Both the position numbers and the translations under genes were made by a program. The notes beneath the pieces are model-generated. The model saw nothing but the letters and a program-made list of their open reading frames with translations. It searched no databases and was not told the origin of the DNA. A stretch of 9,603 nt of DNA from an uncultured Lachnospiraceae bacterium (GTDB taxonomy: Bacteria; Bacillota; Clostridia; Lachnospirales; Lachnospiraceae): the NCBI GenBank assembly GCA_946630645.1, contig CAMOZD010000025.1, positions 1 to 9,603 on the forward strand, in the 5' to 3' direction. This document shows, in pieces, positions 1-5,797 of the stretch. Positions within the stretch are counted from its first letter, which is position 1. Each line of letters opens with the position of its first letter.

Positions 1-1593
1 GCCCATCCCCATCATTCTGATGACGGTTGTGTAGTTGGTGTCCATAACGGTATCATCGAGAATTACCAGGAGCTTAAGGATAAGCTGGTGAGAAAGGGCT
101 TCAGCTTCTATTCTGATACGGATACGGAAGTAGCAATCAAGACGATCGAGTATTATTATAAGAAGTACCAGGTAGGCCCCATCGATGCCATAGCCAAGAC
201 CATGGTCCGGGTGAGAGGCTCCTATGCCTTCGCCGTTATGTTCAAGGACTATCCGGGAGAGATTTATGTGGCCCGCAAGGACAGCCCCTTGATCATCGGT
301 GTGGGTGATGGAGAGACCTATGTGGCTTCTGATGTGCCGGCCATCCTGAAGTATACCAGGAAGGTATATTATATCGGTAATCTGGAGATGGCAAGGCTGT
401 CCGGAGACCAGGTGACCTTCTTTAATCTGGATGGTGATGTATTTGAAAAAGAGCTGACAGAGATTACCTGGGATTCAGAAGCTGCTGAGAAGGGCGGCTA
501 TGAGCATTTCATGATGAAAGAGATCCACGAGCAGCCCAAGGCAGTTTTAGATACTATGAATTCCATAATCCGCAAGGGTGAGGACGGCGAGTATCTGGAT
601 TTCTCAGATATCGGATTAAGCAAGGAGATTATAGGGGACTGTTCCCAGATCTATATCGTAGCCTGTGGCTCGGCCTACCATGTGGGTGTTGTGGCCCAGT
701 ATGTCCTGGAAGATCTGGCAGGCATTCCTGTCAGAGTGGAACTGGCAAGCGAGTTCCGTTACAGAAACCTGCTGCTTGATAAGAAGGGACTGGTGATTGT
801 TATCAGCCAGTCGGGAGAGACGGCAGACAGCCTGGCGGCTCTCCGGGAGGCCAAGGAGATGGGCATCCGGACCCTGGCCATCGTTAATGTAATCGGCTCC
901 TCCATCGCCAGGGAGGCTGACCATGTCTTCTACACCCTGGCCGGACCGGAGATTGCGGTAGCAACTACCAAGGCCTACTCCACCCAGCTGATCGCTTCCT
1001 ACCTGCTGGCCATCCATATGGGCGCAGAGAAGGGCCTGATTGACAGGGAGAAAGAGTTGGCCATGATCCATGAGATGCAGACCATCCCCAATAAGATTGC
1101 CAAGGCTCTCGAGGACAAGGAGCGGATCCAGTGGTTCGCCTCCAAATATGCCGGAGCCAAGGATGTCTTCTTCCTGGGAAGGGGCCTGGATTATGCCATC
1201 TGTATGGAGGGCAGTCTCAAGATGAAGGAGATCAGCTATGTTCACTCCGAGGCCTATGCTGCAGGAGAGCTTAAGCATGGTACCATCAGTCTGATAGAGG
1301 ATAATACCCTGGTAATCGGTGTTACAACCCAGCCGGCCCTCTACGAGAAGACCCTCTCCAATATGCAGGAGGTTAAGAGCCGCGGGGCCTACCTCATGGG
1401 ACTTACCAGCTATGGTAATTATAATATGGAGGATACCGCAGATTTTGTTACCTATATCCCCAGGACTGATCCACACTTTTCAGCTTCCCTGGCTGTGATC
1501 CCCCTCCAGCTTTTAGGCTACTACATCGCCGTAGCCAAGGGCCTGGATGTGGATAAGCCCAGGAACCTGGCCAAGAGTGTGACGGTAGAGTAA
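1..1593 (+). CDS. glmS: Glutamine--fructose-6-phosphate aminotransferase (isomerizing), 5' end missing
   Basis: This cytosolic enzyme makes glucosamine-6-phosphate from fructose-6-phosphate and glutamine, the first step toward UDP-GlcNAc for peptidoglycan. The frame is open from base 1, so the gene starts upstream of the window. About 85 N-terminal residues, including the catalytic cysteine next to the start, are missing compared with E. coli GlmS (from memory). The visible 530 residues begin with the end of the glutaminase domain (AHPHH, then HNGIIEN with the oxyanion-hole Asn-Gly). Two SIS sugar-isomerase domains follow. The first has ACGSAYHVG near residue 221 and SQSGETADS near 269. The second has LGRGLDYAICMEG and the GELKHG motif. 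The C-terminus DVDKPRNLAKSVTVE is the family's hallmark tail and includes its catalytic lysine (K525 here). A GTG at 88 is internal and not the start. Firmicute glmS genes are often preceded by the glmS ribozyme, which would lie outside the window. The stop overlaps the next gene by one base. Confidence 0.97.
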   Translation, partial: AHPHHSDDGCVVGVHNGIIENYQELKDKLVRKGFSFYSDTDTEVAIKTIEYYYKKYQVGPIDAIAKTMVRVRGSYAFAVMFKDYPGEIYVARKDSPLIIGVGDGETYVASDVPAILKYTRKVYYIGNLEMARLSGDQVTFFNLDGDVFEKELTEITWDSEAAEKGGYEHFMMKEIHEQPKAVLDTMNSIIRKGEDGEYLDFSDIGLSKEIIGDCSQIYIVACGSAYHVGVVAQYVLEDLAGIPVRVELASEFRYRNLLLDKKGLVIVISQSGETADSLAALREAKEMGIRTLAIVNVIGSSIAREADHVFYTLAGPEIAVATTKAYSTQLIASYLLAIHMGAEKGLIDREKELAMIHEMQTIPNKIAKALEDKERIQWFASKYAGAKDVFFLGRGLDYAICMEGSLKMKEISYVHSEAYAAGELKHGTISLIEDNTLVIGVTTQPALYEKTLSNMQEVKSRGAYLMGLTSYGNYNMEDTADFVTYIPRTDPHFSASLAVIPLQLLGYYIAVAKGLDVDKPRNLAKSVTVE

Positions 1594-3413
1594 TGATTCA
1601 GGATATAGCACCGAAAACATTTTATAATGAATACACACCGGAAACTCCTTCCAGGGAGGATCCGGTGTTTGTCTTTCGTGACAGGGAAGTGCTTTTGGCA
1701 GGCAGGGAGAACGGTGCCCTCTGTTGTCCAAAGGCAGGTGATTTCCCCAGGGAGGACCTGCAGTACCTGTTCCGGATTGATGAGAGAAAATATTATCTTT
1801 TCCGCGGGGATATTCCTGAGAATTACGGCCAGGCAGACCAGGACCAGGATCAGGCCAATGAGTTAGAAACAGGTCAGGACCAGGATCAGGCCAATGAGTC
1901 AGGAACAGGTCAGGACCAGGATCAGGCCAATGAGTCAGGAACAAGCCAGGGAGGGGGTCCGGCAGACCAGCAGGCAGCGGACCAGGAGCCCACTGCTGAG
2001 GATGGGATTTTTTCCCGGCTGGAGGCGGCTGGCTTTGAAATCTGTCCGACCAGAATCTTCCGCCGGGCAGATCCCAAAGACCTTTGCTTTGCCGGAATGA
2101 CAGCCTGGCATCTTTATGCATGGTACAGGGAGAGTGCTTTCTGCGGCCGTTGCGGGCACAGGACTGTCCATGCCGAGAGTGAGCGTGTAATGCGGTGTCC
2201 GGCCTGCGGTCATAGCATATATCCAAAGATCGCTCCGGCAGTCATCGTGGGAGTGACCGACGGTGACCGGATCATGATGACCCGCTATGCCGGCCGGTCC
2301 TACAAGGGCCATGCCCTTATCGCCGGATTTTGTGAGATCGGTGAGAACATGGAAGAGACAGTCCGCAGGGAAGTGATAGAAGAAGTGGGACTTAAGGTAA
2401 AGAATATCTCCTACTATAAGAGCCAGCCCTGTGGCTTTGCCTTTAACCTGCTTATGGGCTTTTACTGTGAGGTGGATGGTGATACCACTGTGACCATGGA
2501 TGAGAAGGAACTGGCTGTGGCCAAATGGGTCCATGCCGGGGACATTGGCCAGGAGGAGCGCAATTTAAGCCTTACGGCAGAAATGATCATGCATTTTAAG
2601 GAGAGCCGGCTGGCCGGCAGGGGGACAGAGGATGAGGCAGACGGGTCAAATCCGGTTCAGAATCCGGGTCCGGCTAAGGCAGCGGATATGGCTGCAGATA
2701 TGCCCCAAGATATGCCGGTAAATATGGCTGCAGGCAGGACAGCGGATATAACTGCAGGTATGCCCCGGACTCTGACCACAGATCCGGTCATCGAAAGGAT
2801 CAGGAAGGTCTGGGGAGATAGAATTCCCGGAGTAGACGTCAGAAAAAGAGAGACCTCGGCGGTGATCCTGCCCCTGGTCCACAAGAAAGACGGCTGGCAT
2901 ATTCTTTTTGAAAAAAGAGCATCCAGCCTGGTAACCCAGCCCGGCGAGATCTGCTTTCCCGGAGGCAGGGTGGAAGAAGGAGAGACTCTCCGCCAGGCTG
3001 CGGTACGGGAGACCATGGAGGAACTTCTTGTCCGGGAAGACCAGATTGAGATCATAGCCGACCTGGATCCTGCCATGGGACCTTCAGGGGCTTCCATATG
3101 GCCCTTTGCGGCAATTCTCCATGATTATAAAGGAACCTGGTCAGCCGATGAAGTAGACCAGGTCTTCACAGTAGCCTTAAACTGGTTTCTGGACCACGAA
3201 CCGGAAAAACATTGGACAGAGCTGGCCACAGTACCGGGAGAGGATTTTCCTTATGAGTTGATTCCAGGAGGCAAAAATTATCCCTGGCGCAGGAAGAAGA
3301 ACCCCATGGTCTTCTACCGCACCAGGGGAGGCATACTCTGGGGCGTCACCGGAAGAATGACTTACGAATTCATCCAGCTCTTAAAAGAAGGCCAGGAGAA
3401 AACAGAGCCATAG
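1593..3413 (+). CDS. Double Nudix hydrolase: NudC-like NADH pyrophosphatase fused to a CoA pyrophosphatase-like domain
   Basis: Residues 1-180 form a NudC-type N-terminal domain. A zinc ribbon follows with C184, C187, C202 and C205 (two CxxC pairs). The first Nudix box spans 245-267 and fits GX5EX7REUXEEXGU fully (G245, E251, R259-E260, E263-E264, G266). The NudC specificity motif SQPWPFP is altered to SQPCGFA at 277-283. After a low-complexity linker (about 340-395) comes a second Nudix module of the NudL/UPF0035 type, with LVTQPGEICFPGG at 446-458 and a Nudix box at 458-480 (RETMEE, with Leu in place of the usual Gly). The tail ILWGVTGRM at 581-589 also fits CoA pyrophosphatases. Families of these types cleave NADH (or NAD caps on RNA) and CoA; carrying both in one chain is unusual. 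The ATG lies in TAATG with the glmS stop, with only a weak GGTAG upstream, so translation is probably coupled. Substrates are inferred from family, not shown. The domain calls are strong, while the exact activities are moderate because of the altered specificity motif. Confidence 0.9.
   Translation: MIQDIAPKTFYNEYTPETPSREDPVFVFRDREVLLAGRENGALCCPKAGDFPREDLQYLFRIDERKYYLFRGDIPENYGQADQDQDQANELETGQDQDQANESGTGQDQDQANESGTSQGGGPADQQAADQEPTAEDGIFSRLEAAGFEICPTRIFRRADPKDLCFAGMTAWHLYAWYRESAFCGRCGHRTVHAESERVMRCPACGHSIYPKIAPAVIVGVTDGDRIMMTRYAGRSYKGHALIAGFCEIGENMEETVRREVIEEVGLKVKNISYYKSQPCGFAFNLLMGFYCEVDGDTTVTMDEKELAVAKWVHAGDIGQEERNLSLTAEMIMHFKESRLAGRGTEDEADGSNPVQNPGPAKAADMAADMPQDMPVNMAAGRTADITAGMPRTLTTDPVIERIRKVWGDRIPGVDVRKRETSAVILPLVHKKDGWHILFEKRASSLVTQPGEICFPGGRVEEGETLRQAAVRETMEELLVREDQIEIIADLDPAMGPSGASIWPFAAILHDYKGTWSADEVDQVFTVALNWFLDHEPEKHWTELATVPGEDFPYELIPGGKNYPWRRKKNPMVFYRTRGGILWGVTGRMTYEFIQLLKEGQEKTEP
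1839..1946 (+). repeat. Three tandem copies of a 36-bp in-frame repeat
   Basis: Three head-to-tail 36-bp units (1839-1874, 1875-1910, 1911-1946) encode the 12-residue unit QDQDQANE-S/L-G/E-T-G/S, residues 83-118 of the double Nudix protein. Copies 2 and 3 differ only at the end, and copy 1 differs at two codons. The unit length is a multiple of three, so gain or loss of copies would keep the frame. It inserts a hydrophilic, acidic, Gln-rich and presumably disordered stretch into the NudC-type N-terminal domain. Confidence 0.95.
2679..2762 (+). repeat. Degenerate 12-bp repeat encoding xxDM tetrads in the inter-domain linker
   Basis: Residues 363-390 of the double Nudix protein fall into seven four-residue blocks: AADM, AADM, PQDM, PVNM, AAGR, TADI, TAGM. 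At DNA level the words GATATG and GCTGCAG recur. The array sits exactly between the two Nudix modules, so it serves as a flexible linker and probably grew by slippage. The copies are much more diverged than those of the 36-bp array. Confidence 0.75.
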
Positions 3414-3469
3414 GCACTTTCATGACTTATAAACTGTAATGGAGAAACATGAGTAAAAAAACGAAAGCA

Positions 3470-3556
3470 GGCCAGTAAATAGCTTTTGGCACATAGAGTG
3501 GAATTTGTCAGGGAAAAGAATATCCAGAACTACAAGCCAAAAGCTGCAGCCTGGCC
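3470..3556 (-). terminator. Long interrupted inverted repeat, possible terminator of the HAD gene
   Basis: Ten perfectly complementary bases (AGCTTTTGGC at 3481-3490, GCCAAAAGCT at 3536-3545) are extended by GGCCAG (3470-3475) and CTGGCC (3551-3556), separated from the inner stem by a symmetric 5-base mismatch on each side. The loop is 45 bases. Read on the minus strand, the structure follows the HAD stop by about eight bases and is followed, eight bases past the stem, by seven T (3455-3461 on the plus strand), as in an intrinsic terminator. The very long loop is atypical, so a small mobile-repeat remnant is an alternative. The rest of the 3414-3563 gap shows only a nine-codon mini-ORF at 3449-3478. 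Confidence 0.45.
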
Positions 3557-3563
3557 GGCCTGA

Positions 3564-4370
3564 TTAGATGAGCCGGAGATGGACCAGGGCATTTTTGATG
3601 CCGTCTCTGTAGACGGGTGTAGTCACATAGGAGGAGACGTCCAGGACATCCTGGCTGGAATTACCCATGGCGATACTGTGCTTCACATGGTTCAGCATAG
3701 CCAGGTCATTGCTGCTGTCACCGAAGACATAGCAGTCATCCAGGCTGGCCCCCAGGTGGTCGACGACCATATCGATGCCGGCGGCCTTGGAGCAGCCCTT
3801 GGGGATTAACTCCCCAAAACCGCCTGACAGAATATTCTGGTCAATGAAATCAAAATCATCCCTGATCTGGTCCAGGAAGGACGGCAGGTCACTGTTTTCG
3901 TCGCAGGTGATGATGAACTTGTCATAGTCCAGGTCCGGGTCCTGGAAGGTCCGGGTCTTTATGGAGGAACTGTTCTGCCGGCAGACGGCGCGAAGCAGGC
4001 TGATCAGGGGAAGGGGATCGGGCCGGTCCTCAAAGTAGTAGCAATCCGCCCCTTCATAGACACCCTGGATTCCTGTCCGCCGCATGATATGAACCATATC
4101 CCTGCGGATTGATTCCGGAATCCTGTGGTGGTAGATTTCCCGGCCCCTGTATAAAATATGACTGCCGCAGCCGCAGATATAGCCGTCAAAGGGGAAGCGG
4201 CGGACGGACTCCGGCATCAGGCCGTAGGTCCGGCCGGTATTGATAAAAAGACTATGTCCATTTTCCCTGGCTCTTTCCAGGGCTTCCAGGCTTCCTGCCG
4301 GGATATAGCCGGGAAAGCCTCCTGCCAGGAGGGTGCCGTCTATGTCAAAAAATAAGAGTTTTCTTTCCAT
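3564..4370 (-). CDS. HAD superfamily (Cof/IIB type) phosphatase
   Basis: The start is the ATG at 4370, giving 268 residues beginning MERKLLFFDIDGT. It is preceded on the minus strand by AGGA six bases upstream. A longer reading to 4574 would extend into the cyclophilin gene and lacks family sequence. HAD motif I is DIDGT with nucleophile D9 and acid D11. Motif II is FINTGRT with T45. Motif III is the lysine in GCSKAAGI (K195). Motif IV is GDSSND with D218 and D222. The long insert between motifs II and III is the C2 cap of Cof-type enzymes, which dephosphorylate sugar phosphates, pyridoxal phosphate or flavin precursors in the cytosol. The cap sequence does not let me name a substrate. It faces the double Nudix gene tail to tail and is divergent from the cyclophilin gene. 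No convincing promoter was found in the 154-bp divergent gap for this strand. Confidence 0.93.
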   Translation of the reverse strand: MERKLLFFDIDGTLLAGGFPGYIPAGSLEALERARENGHSLFINTGRTYGLMPESVRRFPFDGYICGCGSHILYRGREIYHHRIPESIRRDMVHIMRRTGIQGVYEGADCYYFEDRPDPLPLISLLRAVCRQNSSSIKTRTFQDPDLDYDKFIITCDENSDLPSFLDQIRDDFDFIDQNILSGGFGELIPKGCSKAAGIDMVVDHLGASLDDCYVFGDSSNDLAMLNHVKHSIAMGNSSQDVLDVSSYVTTPVYRDGIKNALVHLRLI

Positions 4371-4434
4371 GTTTTTTCCTTTCGTGGTATGATATATGAA
4401 GTCAGACAGTAGGCGGTGTATTTTCATGATGCAC

Positions 4435-4443
4435 TGATATAAT
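4435..4443 (+). promoter_or_regulatory. Extended -10 promoter of the cyclophilin gene
   Basis: TGATATAAT is a perfect extended -10 element (TGnTATAAT) 81 bases upstream of the cyclophilin start codon. The hexamer 17 bases upstream (GGTGTA) is a poor -35, which the extended -10 commonly makes up for. Transcription would begin near 4450. Confidence 0.7.
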
Positions 4444-4464
4444 GTAGAGACAGGAATGTAACGA

Positions 4465-4489
4465 TGGCCCCGGCAGCTGTCAGGGCCGG
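4465..4489 (+). promoter_or_regulatory. GC-rich hairpin in the cyclophilin leader
   Basis: GGCCC (4466-4470) can pair with GGGCC (4483-4487). Alternatively CCGGC (4470-4474) can pair with GCCGG (4485-4489). The two pairings are mutually exclusive. Six T (4501-4506) lie about 13 bases downstream, just before the AGGAGG site. This is too far for a standard terminator, so a regulatory role is only a possibility. Confidence 0.3.
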
Positions 4490-4524
4490 TCAATCTAATC
4501 TTTTTTGCAGGAGGAAATAGTATT

Positions 4525-5046
4525 ATGGCATATCCAATCGTAACTATTACTATGGAGAATGGTGATGTGATCAAGGCGGAGCTCTATCCCCAGATTGCAC
4601 CCAACACGGTGAATAACTTTATTTCTTTGGTAAAGAAAGGCTTTTATGACGGTCTTATTTTCCACCGTGTAATCAAGGGCTTTATGATCCAGGGCGGATG
4701 TCCCCAGGGAACAGGAACCGGCAATCCCGGTTACAGCATCAAGGGTGAGTTCAGCCATAATGGATTCCCAAATCAGCTGAAGCATACGGCAGGAGTCCTG
4801 TCCATGGCCCGGTCCATGATGCCGGATTCCGCAGGCTCCCAGTTCTTTATCATGCATAAGGATGCACCCCATCTTGATGGTGAGTACGCTTCTTTCGGCA
4901 AGGTCATCGAGGGCATGGACGTAGTAGACCGGATTGCCAGTGAAAAGACCTTCCGTGATTCTCCTTACCATAAGCAGGTGATGAAATCTGTGACAGTGGA
5001 GACCTTCGGTGAGGACTATCCGGAGCCGGAGACCTTGTCCCGCTAG
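4525..5046 (+). CDS. ppiB: Cyclophilin-type peptidyl-prolyl cis-trans isomerase
   Basis: A single-domain cyclophilin of 173 residues that isomerises X-Pro bonds during protein folding. There is no signal peptide, so it is cytosolic. The start is set by AGGAGG (4509-4514) ten bases ahead of the ATG. The active-site core is intact: FHRVIKGFMIQGG with R48, F53, M54 and Q56 (R55, F60, M61, Q63 of human CypA), then SAGSQFFIM with Q106 and F108. LDGEYASFGKV closes the pocket. The position matching the cyclosporin-contact Trp121 of human CypA is H116, as is common in bacteria, which suggests weak cyclosporin binding. The C-terminus (from about 158) extends past the fold as an acidic, proline-rich tail. 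The gene is monocistronic, with its own promoter and terminator. The symbol follows common usage for cytosolic bacterial cyclophilins. Confidence 0.96.
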   Translation: MAYPIVTITMENGDVIKAELYPQIAPNTVNNFISLVKKGFYDGLIFHRVIKGFMIQGGCPQGTGTGNPGYSIKGEFSHNGFPNQLKHTAGVLSMARSMMPDSAGSQFFIMHKDAPHLDGEYASFGKVIEGMDVVDRIASEKTFRDSPYHKQVMKSVTVETFGEDYPEPETLSR

Positions 5047-5099
5047 GCCGGGATTGCCATGGGAAAAGACCCTTTAAAAAAGAACAGTTATAAAAAATC

Positions 5100-5132
5100 A
5101 AGAAGAGACTGGGACAGTCTCTTCTTTGTTTT
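5100..5132 (+). terminator. Intrinsic terminator of the cyclophilin gene
   Basis: A perfect 12-bp stem, AAGAAGAGACTG (5100-5111) with CAGTCTCTTCTT (5115-5126), has a GGA loop and is followed by TGTTTT. It lies 53 bases past the cyclophilin stop codon. Confidence 0.88.
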
Positions 5133-5163
5133 ACCGGTTTATAAAGTTTTACCGCTTTATAAA
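5128..5163 (+). repeat. Tandem 18-bp direct repeat
   Basis: GTTTTACCGGTTTATAAA (5128-5145) is followed at once by GTTTTACCGCTTTATAAA (5146-5163), with one mismatch. Each unit ends in the palindrome TTTATAAA. The repeat overlaps the T-tract of the cyclophilin terminator and lies in the 216-bp gap between the ends of the cyclophilin and HPr-like genes. Nothing else clear was seen in that gap. Confidence 0.85.
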
Positions 5164-5262
5164 ATGATTGTCTAAAATAGTTTCAAGGATGGATGTTTTA
5201 ATTTTGACACAAAAATAATCCAGCCTGTGAAAAGAAAAAGCAGACAAGCTCTGATGAAAGAA

Positions 5263-5502
5263 TTACAAGCTGACTGCGTCAAAGGCAGATATGGCTTTCA
5301 GAACAGTGTCCGCGGACTCGTCGTTATAAATGTAGAGGGAAACAGGCCTGGATATGTCCAGACTGAAAACACCCATCATGGATTTAGCACTCACGGCAGA
5401 ACAACCGGAAACCAGGTCGAACCGGCCATGAAATGTATTCATGATAGAAACAAAGCGCATAATCTTCTCCATGGAATCAATACAGACAGAGTGAGTAATC
5501 AT
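5263..5502 (-). CDS. HPr-like protein without the active-site histidine (Crh-like)
   Basis: The start is the ATG at 5502, with GGAGG (5511-5515) eight bases upstream. The in-frame TTG at 5517 runs into that site and is rejected. The 79 residues are the usual length of an HPr domain. VSAKSMMGVFSLDI (37-50) matches the NLKSIMGVMSLGI region of B. subtilis HPr, and S41 corresponds to Ser46, the target of HPr kinase. A gapless alignment from memory places S10 at His15, and E12 and K13 at Arg17 and Pro18, so the PEP-phosphotransferase active site is gone. It therefore cannot pass phosphate in a sugar PTS. B. subtilis Crh is a precedent: it lacks His15 and acts only as a Ser46-P corepressor of CcpA. 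A regulatory role is inferred by that analogy. It lies downstream of, and in the same direction as, the DeoR-type gene, but 295 bp away and with its own candidate promoter. Confidence 0.82.
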   Translation of the reverse strand: MITHSVCIDSMEKIMRFVSIMNTFHGRFDLVSGCSAVSAKSMMGVFSLDISRPVSLYIYNDESADTVLKAISAFDAVSL

Positions 5503-5602
5503 TCCTTTGTCCTCCAAAAAACCTCTTTAATCTCCGCAGATCCTCCAGGGATCCGTCTTTACTTAAATGCCTCAATAATAAAAATACAAGGTTTCTTCCG
5601 AA

Positions 5603-5630
5603 AGTATAATTGTGCTTTTAATAATCTTAA
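5603..5630 (-). promoter_or_regulatory. Candidate promoter of the HPr-like gene
   Basis: On the minus strand, TATACT (complement of 5603-5608) lies 16 bases downstream of TTAAGA (complement of 5625-5630). The match is 5/6 at -10 and 4/6 at -35. It is about 100 bases upstream of the HPr-like start codon. Confidence 0.5.
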
Positions 5631-5636
5631 GTTTAC

Positions 5637-5654
5637 CATTTGTTTGAACAAATG
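5637..5654. promoter_or_regulatory. Perfect 18-bp palindrome, operator candidate
   Basis: CATTTGTT-TG-AACAAATG has 8-base arms that match perfectly. It sits directly upstream of the candidate -35 of the HPr-like gene, where an activator or repressor dimer could bind. The cognate regulator is unknown. The neighbouring DeoR-type protein is one candidate. Confidence 0.55.
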
Positions 5655-5670
5655 AAAAGAATAAATAATT

Positions 5671-5701
5671 AACCAAATTTTTGGAGAGACTGGTTTTTTT
5701 T
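5671..5701 (+). terminator. Terminator-like hairpin plus T-tract with no obvious upstream gene
   Basis: CCAAA-TT-TTTGG (5673-5684), or the wider AACCA/TGGTT pairing, is followed by eight T (5694-5701). No plus-strand gene was recognised between the cyclophilin terminator and this point. It may end a short RNA or act only as a spacer. The stem is AT-rich and weak. Confidence 0.35.
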
Positions 5702-5797
5702 CGACAAATATTCACAATGTTATCACATATTTTTTCAGAAAAAACAAGATATATAACGTTTGATGTAAAATTATCAAGCGGGATATTCCAGAGATGT

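Noticed and set aside
616..1476. A 286-codon minus-strand open frame
   Set aside because: It is a shadow of glmS, which shows both SIS domains in the plus frame.
4488..4493. TTGACC on the minus strand as the -35 of the HAD gene
   Set aside because: No -10 like sequence lies 16-18 bases downstream.
4371..4574. N-terminal extension of the HAD phosphatase
   Set aside because: The 68 extra residues cross the divergent promoter and enter the cyclophilin gene. The family begins with the DIDGT strand, and the ATG at 4370 has its own ribosome site.
5241..5253. CAGA/TCTG hairpin with T-rich tail as terminator of the HPr-like gene
   Set aside because: The stem has only four pairs, not enough to distinguish from chance.
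5227..5655. A 142-codon plus-strand open frame over the HPr-like gene
   Set aside because: Its product shows no recognisable fold and lies opposite a minus-strand frame with clear HPr motifs and a well-spaced GGAGG site.
5757..5780. Hairpin CGTTTGAT/ATCAAGCG as terminator of the DeoR-type gene
   Set aside because: On the minus strand it contains a C-A mismatch, and the following T-rich stretch is interrupted. It is too weak to call.
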